The position numbers and the translations under genes are program-made. From Piezodorus guildinii (Eukaryota; Arthropoda; Insecta; Hemiptera; Pentatomidae): DNA of 64,000 nt. Below, piece by piece: positions 11,415-22,416 of this stretch (positions within the stretch are counted from its first letter, which is position 1; each line of letters begins with the position of its first letter). Under the pieces are notes generated by a model. That model saw nothing but the letters and a program-made list of their open reading frames with translations. It was not told the DNA's origin and made no database searches. The stretch spans positions 99,346,484-99,410,483 of the forward strand of contig CM041297.1 in assembly GCA_023052935.1 (NCBI GenBank). Reading direction: 5' to 3'.

Positions 11415-11735
11415 CAAACATCAGATGGGGCGTGAGCACGGAACACTATGAACCTTCATTTTACGTTTTTAAAATAATTACCATTAGCACGTTCAAATCA
11501 GGCAGATGGTCATAGATTTTTCAAAGGTAGATAATATCCTTGGTTATGCCATCCTCCAAAGGAGTCGTAAAGTGGTCCCGAGACAGTGCCTAGGTCTTTA
11601 TCCTAATTAAACCTCCTAGTTAAAGGTCTCTATCCTAATTAAATCTCAAAGGAAAACTTTAGGATTTCGACTGTAGTATCATCCGTTAAGCTAAAGTGGT
11701 ATAAAGTAACGTTAAATAGATAAACAAACATAAAG
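11415..11735 (+). mobile_element. tRNA-derived SINE, family 1, copy 2 (degenerate head)
   Basis: The body is clear: 'catagatttttcaaag', 'atccttggttatgcca', 'ctccaaaggagtcgta', 'gtggtcccgaga' and the 3' end 'aacgttaaatagataaacaa'. The same order is found in copies at 38.2 and 45.0 kb. The tRNA-like head has decayed, leaving only a box B remnant (gttcaaatcaggca). A short internal duplication (two copies of 'tatcctaattaaa') sits in the body. Confidence 0.75.
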
Positions 11736-12777
11736 TTAAACACCCACTTAAGATTTAATTGGACATTCAATATAGGAGTTCAGTTTAACAGCTAACATAA
11801 AGAGGACATAAATAATGTATAAATAATTAAGCTTTATTGGCACAGTTCAAAGACGGAAGCCTCTTTTGTTTTTAATTAGGAGGTAAAAAATCAGGAGCGG
11901 ATCTTTTTATAAAATGGATATAAATAAATAATGGTCTTAAAATTAAAAAGGTCAATCTTCCTTAACCGGATATATTTTGTTTATTTAAAGTTACAGTGGA
12001 AGAGAAATCAATAGATTAGTTCCACTAAATGAAGTCGAAACAGGTCTTATTGCCATGTAAATGAGCCTTTCTTTGTTAACTGAAACGTTAGAGCTCTTCT
12101 TTTTATATAAGTGTTAATAGAACGTTTTTTTTTAAAGATATGTTGTAATATGTGAAATAATAAATAAAAAACGTGGTATATCTTTATTGAAAAATGTATT
12201 GAAAGCAATAAAAAAAGAGTTAATTCACAAATTTCAGCTAATGTGAATTGAATATCAATAAATGTAAATTTTATCATTAATTATTTATTTTATAATATAT
12301 TTAAATACCATTATTGGGTAATTGAAAGAATTTATTTTGAGAAATTAAATTTTAAATAAATAGAACAAAAGATTAATTAAAAATAATCATATTTGTATAG
12401 TATCAAAACGACAACTGCCAATATATCACAATATTTATTTCATTGTGCCATATGTTTCCATTTTTTTTTCGAATAAAATTATGCGAATCGAAGCCACCTA
12501 AGTTTCCTAAGGTACTGACTTAGCACCCTATGCTGGTACGGTTGCAATACTTTCCTAATAGCTAATAATAATTAAAATGATAAATATGAGCGATTAAAGA
12601 ATTTGATAATTAACGAAGGGAAAAATATTTTTTTCTTCGAAAACAAAGTTTTAGAAGTAAGAGAATATACAGATAAAAAGCCAGGAGATGGATGATTTCT
12701 AGGTTAATAAAAAACATAATTACCGGACAAGGAGTCGAAACCAGCCCCATGATCCATAATAAGCCACAATATTGTTA
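11736..12777. other. AT-rich DNA, nothing recognised
   Basis: No family resemblance, terminal repeat or tRNA-like promoter could be supported in this stretch up to the Helitron start. Confidence 0.45.
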
Positions 12778-13636
12778 TCTATATTTATAAAAGAAAGTGC
12801 CATTTCACTCGATTTTCGGTCATCGTAGTTTCTCAAAAACGACTATGGTTGTAAAGTTGAAATTTCTTGTGGAGGTTCGTCTTACCCTCTAGGTGTGCAA
12901 TAAGGCTGGACTAGGGGAAATTTATCTTCTAGGTGATTAAAAAAAGAAAATTTCTAAAACGTAAAATAAAATTGGTTTTCGAATATCTCAAGAAATATAC
13001 ACATCCTATAAAAACTTTTAGTACTCATTTGAATGACAATCAAATTTCTAACTACCTAGAAGCAAAATCGTCTTAATATAATCAGCAATAGCATGGATAC
13101 TAAAATACTAATAACAAATATATTTAGGTATAATTCGTTTCATAGCCATGTTTCGTATGTAGGTTTCTATCAAATTCATATGTTTCATTGTTGTTGGTTT
13201 TTAAAATGATCAATAGGTTGAAAAAGATTTATATTTTGAAAAGATAATAGAACTTAGTTCTGAATTCTAAAAAAAAATACGAGCTTGGATGAAAGGGTAC
13301 ACCCTCGAGTGGAAAAAATACGCATTTATGTTACATAGAAGTTACGATGGTACAGAAAGATAATGTTATAAAGCAAAAATGTCAGTATTAGATAATCACG
13401 GGTATGGCTACTTGCTACTGGTGTGTTATTGTAGATTAAACTGAATAAAATTGAATCGACAATAATCATTTATTTGTCATACATAGACATAGTTAAAAGT
13501 TTACCTCATTTCTCAGGTACATAATTTATATTGTATAACCTCACCTAAAACAGTTATTATAAACAACTTCCTTAATTCACAGCAGTTAAAAAAAAAAAAT
13601 GAAATAGTCGCGGGCAAAGCCGCGAGGTACAGCTAG
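12778..13636 (+). mobile_element. Non-autonomous Helitron (complete, 859 bp)
   Basis: The 5' end is A|TCTATATTTATAAAAG and the 3' end is CTAG|T, preceded by a GC-rich hairpin (CGCGG at 13,609-13,613 paired with CCGCG at 13,620-13,624). These are the established Helitron hallmarks: 5' TC, a subterminal 3' hairpin, CTRR end, insertion between A and T and no target duplication. No Rep/helicase coding sequence is present, so it would depend on an autonomous partner. The interior is AT-rich and non-coding. Confidence 0.88.
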
Positions 13637-13916
13637 TAATAATATATACTGATGTGCAATACATGAGATTTATCGTCAAAACAGCGCTTTTAATAAGGTG
13701 TTCAAAAAACTGTGCTCAGATAAAGATTTATTTTTAGGAGGGAGGAACATAGTTTTTAAGAAACCTTATTAAAAATACTATTTTGAATAGATTATTTATA
13801 TTTCTAGAGTAATTACCTAGCAAAAAACTTAATAATTCTTTAGATGAGGAAGATGGTTGGAGGTGCGGTCATAAATTAGAAACACACATTTAAAACAAGT
13901 GCTATTTTAATTATGT

Positions 13917-13956
13917 GCCGACGTTTCGGCCTACAAAAGAGGGCCTTCATCAGGGT
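13917..13956 (-). ncRNA. Hammerhead-ribozyme-like core, left arm of element 1
   Basis: Read on the minus strand: CTGATGA (13,953-13,947), stem II from GGCC paired with GGCC around a 10-base loop, GAAAC, then GTC GGC. The three conserved core blocks are intact. One extra base lies between CTGATGA and stem II, and stem I can form only about two base pairs, so activity is uncertain. Confidence 0.55.
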
Positions 13957-14023
13957 TGATCAGAGACTGCGTCTAAAGAAGTCACTTTAGAGAAGTACTT
14001 CTTTAGACACAGTCTCAGAATCA

Positions 14024-14063
14024 ACCCTGATGAAGGCCCACATTGTAGGCCGAAACGTCGGCA
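14024..14063 (+). ncRNA. Hammerhead-ribozyme-like core, right arm of element 1
   Basis: CTGATGA at 14,027-14,033, stem II GGCC (14,035-14,038) with GGCC (14,048-14,051), GAAAC at 14,052-14,056 and the putative cleavage triplet GTC at 14,057-14,059, followed by GGC. ACGT at the GAAAC-GTC junction is self-complementary, as expected for motifs that would act as dimers because stem III has no loop. Stem I is weak (two pairs) and base 14,034 is unpaired. Confidence 0.55.
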
Positions 14064-14181
14064 CATAATTAAAATAGCACTTGTTTTAAATGTGTGTTTC
14101 TAATTTATGACCGCACCCCCAACCATCTTCCTCATCTAATTTCTCAACGGTCAACAATAACTCCATCATAATAATTCTTTA

Positions 14182-14800
14182 AATTACTTCGCTTTGAAAT
14201 GAGATAGTTTTGACATCAAACTTATTTTTCTACCTTCACTAGAAAAAGAAATATTAAATAAAATGTGTTCAGTAATTAAATTTACTTTTTCCGACTTTTT
14301 TTCGTGAGTCTTGGCGAGCGTTGGTCACTAATATTCTAAACGTTTTATATCTAGTTTCACCAGAAATCGTTATCAAAATCGGTGGGACATTTGGGACCCT
14401 CTCCTTGTTAGTATTATATGGCTAGTTTATTATTGTATATTCATTCGGTTCACATAATAAGGAATTCCAGTTGAGTAAATACAAACAAAGCCCTGTTTCC
14501 TGAGAGCAGGAATCAGCCTGCTCCAAATGGACTAAACAATTCCATTGTTTATTTTATCCAATTCTCCTCCACCCTTGAGGTCTATCCAAATAATTCTACA
14601 GATGCTCATTAAATATTTCCAATCAATTGAGAAAAAACAAAATTACCCTTAAAGCAATCTTGTTAATTAATCTCAGACCTTTGTGATATAAACTGGTTTG
14701 ATTTAGTAATTAATTAATATTCGTCTCTGATACACAATCTTAAATTTAGAAATTCACTTGTAGATTGAATTTATTCTCCAGAAATTATATAGGAAAACGA
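14182..14800. other. AT-rich DNA, nothing recognised
   Basis: No gene, terminal repeat or tRNA-like promoter is visible between palindromic element 1 and family A copy A3. Confidence 0.45.
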
Positions 14801-14806
14801 AAAGTT

Positions 14807-15950
14807 GTAAGAAACTGAAATTTTATATTTTAAACAACAATACGCCATTTATGTCAAAGCAACGTTTTCATCATAATCAGTGCCTACTTAAAATATAATT
14901 TATGCACTATTTTATACTATACAGGATTTTCTCAAAAACGGCTGTAACGATTTTGATTAAACTCGCTATGTCGATTAAATTATATTAAATAAACCTAGGT
15001 TAATGGAAATTAATATCATGTAGGTTTTATTCTGATTGAAATAGCCTGTCAGGGCTAAAATGCCGACAGTTTCTTCCTCTAAAGTACCTTTTTTTATGTA
15101 AATTAAAAAATAAATAACTATATCATCTTGTTCAAATTAATAAATAACGGTTAAAGGTTGAATTCGAATAATCTAACTAAGGAAAAAAGAGCAAAACTAT
15201 TTTTAAAGGAATTTATGTGGTTTTTAACAAACGAACAGTAATATAGATGTATAATATATCATTTGAAAGCTAATGATTTTAGAAAAAAGATTACGTTATG
15301 TACCTGGTTGTAAAATGTAATGGAGAGTGATGGAAAGCGGATAAAATTAATTGTTGTAAATAACAAGTTCCAGGGAAACTAAATATAATTCTTTATACCT
15401 TTTTCAACTCTTTTTGAACGCTTCTTCTTCATTCATTAGCTCCTTAGTTTCTTTTAGCGTGGAGCACCAGCCTTAGTCCATCGCTTCAACTCATCCATTT
15501 GAATGGCCATATTTTTCATTTGGGTTACTGATATACCTCTCTTTCTTCCGAGTCCCTACAGTTACTAGTTCTGGGTCTGCCAACCATTTTCTTACTTATT
15601 GGTTTGGCTTCCATGAACTATTTCACTCTCTTGTTTTCTGGGATTCTGCGCACGTGCACAAACCAGCGCAGTTGGGCTTCTGTATCTCCTTCAGTGACAT
15701 CACTTTCAATTGCTCCCTGATAACTTCGTTCCTGACGCAGTCCTATTTTGTTTTTCCTACTATTCTTTGCAGGAATCTTATTTCTGAGACCGTCATTATA
15801 TTGACAACTTGCTTTGGGCTTGTCCAGTGCTCTGCTCCCTAGTAGGATGGAAAGGAAAATTGTTTCATAAAGGACAGATATAGGCACTAAATGCATTAGT
15901 TCTTAAATTTATTTTAACAACCAAGGTAAGTGAATGTTGTGTGTTGCCCG
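14807..15950 (-). repeat. Family A dispersed repeat, copy A3 (interrupted)
   Basis: Read on the minus strand it begins at about 15,945 with gttgcgggcaacacacaaca and 'tcacttacc', and ends near 14,807 inside the 'gaaatttcagtttc' block, so the 3' tip is missing. The copy is split by an RTE-like fragment at 15,396-15,888. Internal landmarks such as 'aaaatcgttacagccg' and 'gtaggttttattctgatt' (given in plus orientation for the latter) match the other copies. Confidence 0.8.
15396..15888 (-). pseudogene. RTE-like retrotransposon C-terminal fragment inside copy A3
   Basis: The minus strand (15,896-15,618) encodes a broken end of a reverse transcriptase: PISVLYETIFLSILL (thumb), then RKNKIGLRQERSYQGA, AQLRWFVHVRRIPENKRVK and, after a stop, a short remnant of the conserved basic tail (VGRPRTS). 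The usual WFGHVxRMPxNR signature has V for G and IP for MP. The fragment sits between two halves of family A copy A3, so it inserted into that copy. No TSD was confirmed. Confidence 0.7.
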
Positions 15951-16059
15951 CAACATATATTTTGTTTTTACTTTTTTTTATAACCCTATCTTAATTTAAT
16001 ATTTAATAAATCAAGAAATAATTTAAATATGTATTTGATTAATAAAACATACTAGTTGC

Positions 16060-17120
16060 TTAACTTTAATATGTTATTTATTCCTGGCGCTAAGGTCCTG
16101 GACCTCTCTTTACACTCTTTTCCACTCCCTCCTATCCCGGGCAAGCAAACTTCATCTACAAATGCCTATATTCTTCAACACGTTCTTAACTTCGTCCTGC
16201 CACCTAAGTCTTGGTCTTCCTCTACCTCGTCTACTATCAGGACGGTCCTCGAGAAGACGTTTGGGAATACATTCTCTAGTCATACGTGCTGGTACATGCC
16301 CCAACCATCGGATCTAGTTCTCTCTCACAATGGAGACTAAATCTGGTTTCCCATAGATTCGGCGCAGCTCTTCTTTGGCACTGGTTCTCCACTGACCATC
16401 TTCGCAAACTGGGCCATAAATCCCGCGAAGAACTCTTCTATCCCATGCCAATAGTTTCCGTTGCGAAGTCTTAGAAATTATCCAGGTCTCGGAACCATAC
16501 GTAACAACTGATCTCCCTACTTTTTTGAACAGCATAGCCTAATTCTGTGAGATAGCTCTCTATAATTCAATATCCTGCGCATTGCGAAACAGCACTTATT
16601 CCCGAGGGACATCCTTGCTTTTAATTCATCCGCCACTTCATTATTTGCTGTCCCAAGAGCACCTAAATACTTAAATCTTTCCACTGCTTTGAAGTTGTAG
16701 TTTCCTATTTTGATGTATTTACTTGCTACACCCAGTTTCCTAGAAGTAAACATGTAAACTGCCCTATGTGCATTGATTTGTAGCCCTACTTCAATTCATG
16801 TTCTGCAAGAGCTCCTTCCAATGGTGTAATATTTTTCGCTGTTATCACATCGCAGCATAGGCCAGATGCTGTGTCATCCTGTTATAAATGGTTCCACCTG
16901 AATATCTACGGATAGTCCGTATTGCATAATCCAATGTTATATTAAAAAGAGTTGGAGACTTTTTTTGAATTTCCAATTTTCTAATGATTGTTATCAATTT
17001 ACCTCTATTAACGCTATCATAAGCCCGTTTAAAGTCTATAGAGAGGTGGTGCAGATCGACATTTTTTTCGGGAAGTTGCCTAATTGAGAAAATGTGGTCT
17101 ATTGTTTTACTATGTTAATT
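16060..17120 (-). pseudogene. RTE-like retrotransposon pol fragment
   Basis: On the minus strand from about 17,110 one can follow SIDFKRAYDSVNRGKLI (RT motif A region), then about 16,930 FNITLDYAIRTIRR. The catalytic YADD stretch has been lost or scrambled near 16,870. From 16,753 come KAVERFKYLGALGT and NEVADELKARMSLGNKCCFA, then VVTYGSETWIISK (16,520) and WLGHVPARMTRECIPKRLL with GRGRPRLRWQDEV (16,320-16,190). The order is the usual palm-thumb-C-terminal tail of insect endonuclease-reverse transcriptases. At least three frame breaks are present. The endonuclease domain is absent, so the copy is 5'-truncated. Confidence 0.82.
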
Positions 17121-17124
17121 TATT

Positions 17125-17800
17125 ATTAAATATTTACAGAACATGAAAATTACATATGTTCATATCAATGTAGGCATGTATTTAATTTTGTGAAATTTCT
17201 AGAAGGTAGAGAAGATAGGTAGCAGAAGATGAGAGGAAATAAAAAGAAGAAGGTAAGAGGGAATATTGACGACCGCGAAACGTGAACACTTTACTTTGTG
17301 CCAATTTAGCGACGAGTCGACAGGGGCAATTTATGGAACTGTCAGTTACATTTCAGCTTACACAAAATGTTCAGCTTCGGAGAACAGCCTTACAAATGTT
17401 TTACATTCCTAGCATCTTCTATTAATCCTTGGATGAAATTAGGGTTTAATTTTTCTTTTAAATAACGTTTCTTGGAATAGTCAAACATAAATAAAACAAA
17501 ATGCTTATATGGAGATATATGCAGATATAAATTAAGCAATAAATATAATAATAAAATCATATTTAAACATCTAAAAGAAATTTTCAATTCATGACAAATT
17601 ATATATAAGAACCTATAATATAACTTAAATACATTTTTTCTTCTCAACAATTTTTATTCCGTAAAGTCTTGTTTATGCTGCACACTAGTGGTTCCAAACT
17701 AATAGTCCGCAGACGATTTCCAGATGGTTAGGAAATTATTTTTAATTACCATAAGGAGAATGTGGAGGATGCGCCACTTGCTCGCTCACAGGTATCACAC
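17125..17800. other. AT-rich DNA, nothing recognised
   Basis: The stretch includes a modestly GC-richer patch at 17,260-17,390 with no recognisable family. An 86-codon minus-strand frame at 17,390-17,650 is low-complexity hydrophobic sequence without support. Confidence 0.4.
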
Positions 17801-17801
17801 A

Positions 17802-17910
17802 CAAAAATCACTCTCCCATTGCACACATACATTATGTAGTATTAAAATAGTTGCCTTAAAATATTTTTAAAAAAAGTTATTTAGGTCTCAGCGTACAATG
17901 CTTCGTGATA
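17802..17910 (+). repeat. Distant direct repeat B, left copy
   Basis: The segment shares with 22,417-22,528 the blocks acaaaaatcact, cattgcacacatacattatg with tagtatt, and cagcgtacaat. The two copies are about 4.6 kb apart and enclose the Jockey element. Base changes and small indels separate them. Confidence 0.8.
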
Positions 17911-18009
17911 CCTAGACTTAGGTTACCGGGCTGACAAAATAAGAGATAATATTTAAAAATATTGGTCTATTGCAACTTAAAACCATTGTAAATATCTTAA
18001 TAGTTCTAA

Positions 18010-19041
18010 GTGTCATGGCCGATTGTTAAGTTCATTGTGCATGTCAGTGTGCGACACGTCTTTGTAGATCTCGAACCTGCATCCATTAACCCTGAAATAT
18101 TTAAAGTTAACAGGCTTGTTTATTCCTACATTAAATTCGAAGAGCCAAGACAGAAAGATGAGATAGTACAGTGTGCAAACTGTCAAAATCTTGGGCATAC
18201 AAAGGGATACTGTCATCATCCAGCCAGATGTGTTAAACGCGCAGGCCCACATGCTTCTAGCACCTGTTTAAAGCCTCGGGACACCCCAGCGAAATGTGCA
18301 CTGTGCGGTGAAGGTCATCCTGCTAGTTACAAAGGCTGCATAGCATACAAAAATTGGATGAGACAAAAAAACCAAAATATAGCCTCTAGAACCCCACAGG
18401 AGAGTTCAAGAACTGATAATGAAGTACCCGGCCCTTCAACAAAGACTGCCCCGATGATCCGTCGAACTCCAGGAGCCAGCGTTTATCAACCGCCATCAAG
18501 TTCCAACACATCCACCTATTCTGCAATAGCCAACAAACCTCTGCTCCGACCTCAGTTGCCTCAAACCTCCACATCACATTCTCAAACATCCCATCCTCAA
18601 CCCCAGATCCCCTATTACCAGCCACAGACCTTAAAATCACAGCCTCAGAGAACTCAACCTAAACCTCAAAATTCCCATCCTCAGACGAAAATACCAATTA
18701 ATGACCCAAAACCTGCTTCTCTGAGGGTAAAATTACCGCCACTTATCCCTCCACAGACCAATCCTCAACATCCACCTTCTTTAATGCCCACAGTTCAAGA
18801 CCATTTCTCATTAGAAGCTCATGCTGAACCTCATCAACTCCCTCAGAGAAAAATCCTACCCACTCCGAGAGGGATAAATCCTTTATCCCTAGATACTCCT
18901 GCCTATCCCTATCAACCTCCAACTGATATAACATCTATTCTTTCATCCTTTCTTCTAGACCTCCAAAACACCATCAAACCACTCATCAATCTCCTTACAA
19001 ATCTCCTATCACAGCTTCCGCTTAATCTTCCAAGACCCTAA
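18010..19041 (+). pseudogene. Jockey ORF1 (gag-like, CCHC zinc knuckles)
   Basis: The protein binds element RNA to form the retrotransposition particle. The open frame runs 343 codons, but the first Met is probably incidental: RHVFVDLEPA and IKFEEPRQKDEIVQC belong to the interior of the Jockey gag domain, so the N-terminus is missing. Three CCHC knuckles follow at about residues 55-110. The first (C55-x2-C58-x4-H63-x4-C68) is intact. In the second, the expected second Cys is Arg77 (C74..R77..H81..C86), a damaging change. The third (C96-x2-C99-x3-H103-x6-C110) is intact. The remaining 230 residues are Pro/Gln/Ser/Thr-rich and low-complexity. The frame ends as the endonuclease frame begins. Confidence 0.85.
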
Positions 19042-20258
19042 CAAGCAGACCCTAGGTATTCTACTACGGAATTCCAATGGTCTGAATAATCACAAAAACG
19101 AACTAGACATCTTTCTTCACTACAATTACATTGACATTGCACTGATTACTGAAACTCATTTCACAACTCATTCTCACTTTTACATACGGGACTACATTAT
19201 TTACAGATCAAATCATCCAGATAACACATCCCGTGCAGGCTCATGTATCCTTATTCACAAATCCTTACCCCACTCTCTGATTCCCTCTACTCCAACTGAC
19301 ACCATTCAGTCAACCTCTATCACCTTATCCTGCCACCCCTTTACCACAACGATCTCAGCTGTATACTGCCCTCCTGGTAATTCCCTATCCCATAATCACC
19401 TTGATACCTTATTCATTTCCTTTGGTCCGCGCTTTATTGCTGGTGGAGACTACAACGCCGAAGACAACGGTGGGGATGTCGAACGTCCAATACTCGTGGC
19501 AGGATTCTTTCCCAGATCACTCACTCCAATAGCTATTCCGTCCTTTCACCCTCAGGCCCTACTTATTGGCCAACATCCCTTAAAAACGCCCTGATATACC
19601 TGATATGTTTGTTACATCTCAAATACCAACAACCCAATCCACGATAAGAACCTTAGATGACCTTTCCTCAGATCATAGTCCAGTTCTGCTTCTCATGCAT
19701 TACAATGCGGTTCCGAAACCTTCTTTTCCTTCACTGATTACTGGACATGTTAACTGGGACAATTTTCGGCTTGACATGGAAAGCAAACTTGACTTGACAA
19801 TTCCATTAAAAACCAAACAACACATTCACTCAGCCATTGAACAACTCACCAAAACAATTGAGACAGTCATCAAAAACAACACATCACACCCTACAAACAA
19901 AAACCCTCAAGACCTTAACAATAACTTGCCACGACATATCCAGACGCTTCAAAAAGAAAAACGACTAGCAAGGACTAAGTGGCATAAAACTAGGTATCCA
20001 TCTGACAAAGCTCGTTACACCCAATTTATTAACAAATTTAAAAAAGAAATAAGAAATTTTAAAGTACAAACTTTACAGAAAACCTCAACACCTCTGATAA
20101 ATCCTCATGGATACCAACCAAAAAACTCCTTAAATTTAAATCATTTTATCATCCGCTCCTCAATGAATACAATAACTGGTCACGATCAAATCAAGAAAAG
20201 TCACAAATATTTGGTAAACACCTCTTCAATATTTTTAACCCTCATCCAGATATCCTAA
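19042..20258 (+). pseudogene. Jockey ORF2: APE endonuclease and linker
   Basis: Just after ORF1 the plus strand reads LRNSNGLNNHKNELDIFL, IALITETHF (the catalytic Glu region), ISAVYCPPGN and FIAGGDYNAED (the GDxN motif), which are APE-type endonuclease motifs that nick the target. The frame breaks near 19,600. In the next frame (19,605-20,258) LDDLSSDHSPVLLLM supplies the SDH motif. The linker then carries TGHVNWDNFR, KEKRLARTKWHKTRYPSDKARY and a basic stretch before RT. The polypeptide is therefore largely traceable but interrupted by at least two frameshifts. Confidence 0.82.
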
Positions 20259-20379
20259 ATCCAACCCACATTGAACATGTTGAGGCAAAACTAGCTATCC
20301 CACTCCAAACGTCCCTTCCTCCTAAAGCCTTTCATCCTTCTGAAGTCATAAACATAATTATAAAATTACCTTCCAAAAA

Positions 20380-21741
20380 AAACTCATGGCCATGATCTTA
20401 TCAAACCTCACATCCTAAAACAAATTCCTCGAAAAGCCGTCGTTTTTCTTACCTATATATACAATGCCAATCTCAGATCCACGTATTTTCCTACTTCTTG
20501 GAAACTTTCAATAGTAAAAATGATACAAAAACCCAATAAACCTCCTGAACATCCGTCATCCTATCGTCCTATCTCCCTTTTGCTCATCATGGGCAAAATC
20601 CTAGAAAAACTCCTTCTAAAACGTCTTTATCCTATCCTAGAAATGAATCATGTTATCCCTGGCCACCAGTTTGGATTTCGAACATCTCATTCTACAATGC
20701 AACAATGTCACCGCGTGGTGGATGTAATGTCCTTCACATTGGAGCGCGGAATGTACTGCACTGGAGCCTTTCTTGATGTAGAACAATCATTTGATCGAGT
20801 CTGGCACCAGGGACTGCTTTACAAACTCCGTCAATTCCTCACCCCTACATATTTCCTATTAGTGCGTTCCTACCTTTACTGGCAGAACCTTTAATGTAAA
20901 CCATAACTTTTCCTACTCATCCACATTTTCCTTATCTGCTGGAGTTCCTCAAGGTAGTATCTTAGGTCCTATCCTCTTCTCCCTTTATACAGCTGACATT
21001 CCACTCCATCCTCGCACTGTCCTCAATACTTATGCTGATGATACTTGTATCTTATCCGTCCATAATAATCCAACTACTGCATCCCAAACACTTCAGTCCC
21101 ACATCAAAGCCATTGAAGAATGTTGTCAAAATTGGAGGATTAAAATAAATTCCAACAAATCCCACCAAATCACCTTTACCCTTCGTCGCAAACCGATTAC
21201 TTCCTGCCCCCCAGTATCCTTTAACAACATTACCCTTATATCTGTAGAACAAATCCGATACCTAGATCTCCATTTTGACAAGCGCCTTACTTGGAATCCT
21301 CACACAAGACTGAAACGACAAGAAACTGCTCGAAGATATCGATTACTACATCACTTACTAGACAAACGTTTAAAACTTCCAGTACATTACAAAAGACTCA
21401 TCTACATCACAATTATCAGACCTATTTGGACATATGGAATCGAGCTTTGGGGCCCTACAAAACCACCTAATTCCTCCCGCATCCAGTCCTTACAATCCAA
21501 AATCCTTCGCAAAATCCTGAATTCTCCTTATTTTGTCACAAATCAACTCCTCCATAATGACCTAAACATCCCATTTGTTGCAGACGTAGCCCGTGATAGA
21601 TACTCCTCTTTCCATTCTAAACTCCCTGCCTATACAAACCCACTTGTCCGTAATTTATCTTCCTCAGATATCCCTGATAACCCTCCAAGGCGACTGAAAA
21701 GAAGGTGGCCTCGGGACCTACTGTATTTAAATAGTAAGTGA
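20380..21741 (+). pseudogene. Jockey ORF2: reverse transcriptase
   Basis: RT motifs appear in order: a proline-rich entry SYRPISLLLIMGKILEKLL (20,560), HQFGFRTSHSTMQQ (20,670), then the motif A region CTGAFLDVEQSFDRVWH (20,760; the usual Asp-x4-Phe/Ala-Asp pattern is present). After a frame break at 20,893, SAGVPQGSILGPILFSLYTADI and the catalytic NTYADDTCIL are seen near 21,030. The fingers and palm are thus near complete. The remainder gives NKSHQITFTLRRKP, IRYLDLHFDKRLTW and the tail RLKRQETARRYRLLHHLL ... IIRPIWTYGIELW ... RRLKRRWPRDLL, ending in a stop at 21,739-21,741. The same tail is seen at 7.6-8.0 kb on the minus strand. Confidence 0.87.
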
Positions 21742-21900
21742 AGTGCTACCACTGGGTGGTTCTTTCTCAAGTCATTTTCATGGCTTTTTATATTCATTCT
21801 ACATATTTACTTATTGTATTCTTTAGTACAGTTGTATATTACTATAAATGAAATTGAAAAAATATCTTAATGTATAGTATTGCATATATATAATAAATAA

Positions 21901-22416
21901 ACCGTACGAGGTATATTTACCTATGGCCCGACAATATTCTGGTAGAAAAGCTCTTACCATCAATTATTATCATTGTGGGCTAACAACCACATGAGTTGGC
22001 CCAGCTCTTCAGATAACTAACCTGCTTCTACAAGGTATAATCTCCCTAGGTTAGAGTATCATTGCCTTTGTATCATTGTGTGGTCTATCTTTGTTTCTCA
22101 TCCTTCATATACCTTCTCTCTATCTTCTTTCCTATCCCCCCCCATAGGATTGGGTGCATGGCTTCTACCCACGTGTATCTATGAAGAGTCCTCTCCGTTG
22201 ATGATGAGCTTCTACCTCACGGGCCATTTCTTCCTACCAAGTCCCTTCTGCTATGCGGGCTCACCCTCCCCCCCACCTGGCAGGGTATCCTTATACCTTG
22301 TGCTGTAGTACGAGCTTCTACCTCTACGGTCAACAACTTCCATCTTACTCTTTTCCTAACATGTACATATAATAACCCCACTTCGACAAGATATATTTAT
22401 AAAGCCTTGACTTCTT
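21901..22416. other. Unassigned segment with a C/T-rich stretch
   Basis: The segment lies between the Jockey 3' end and the right copy of repeat B. It is less AT-rich than its surroundings (notably 22,100-22,330), with a polypyrimidine bias and a run of C at 22,136-22,143. I recognise no protein, promoter or repeat family. It may belong to the element into which the Jockey copy inserted. Confidence 0.4.

Larger units (their letters stand above)
13843..14168 (+). mobile_element. Palindromic hammerhead-motif element 1
   Basis: This is a 326-bp insertion between 13-bp direct repeats. Nearly all of it is an inverted repeat, with arms of about 145-150 bases (13,841 to about 13,990 and about 13,991 to 14,139). 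A short asymmetric right tail (14,140-14,168) contains ctcaacggtcaac and ends in actccatca. Each arm carries the string CTGATGA-stem-GAAACGTCGGC, resembling a minimal hammerhead ribozyme core, pointing outward from the centre. The right tail and overall plan are shared with the element at 33,510-33,798 and, decayed, 36,154-36,369. There is no protein-coding capacity. By analogy with hammerhead motifs in the pseudo-LTRs of Penelope-like elements, I infer a non-autonomous relative of those elements, but no Penelope polymerase is visible here. Confidence 0.8.
13830..14181. repeat. 13-bp target-site duplication of palindromic element 1
   Basis: TAATAATTCTTTA occurs at 13,830-13,842 and 14,169-14,181, immediately outside the palindromic unit. 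The same length of duplication bounds the related element at 33.5 kb. Confidence 0.85.
18010..21900 (+). mobile_element. Jockey-clade non-LTR retrotransposon (3.9 kb, decayed)
   Basis: This is the most complete Jockey copy in the window: ORF1 from within the gag domain (18,010-19,041), an APE-type endonuclease (19,042-19,600), a linker (19,605-20,258) and a reverse transcriptase (20,380-21,741). A 3' UTR of about 150 bp ends near TATATAATAAATAA at 21,900. The 5' end is truncated inside ORF1. Four related but shorter copies lie at 7.5, 33.8, 42.9 and 59.5 kb. Multiple frameshifts separate the domains. Direct repeat B lies 100 bp before and 500 bp after it, but not at its immediate ends, so B is not this element's TSD. 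Confidence 0.88.

Noticed and set aside
18386..18934. Minus-strand open frames within Jockey ORF1
   Set aside because: They are reverse frames of a Pro/Gln-rich low-complexity segment without any motif. The plus strand carries CCHC knuckles.
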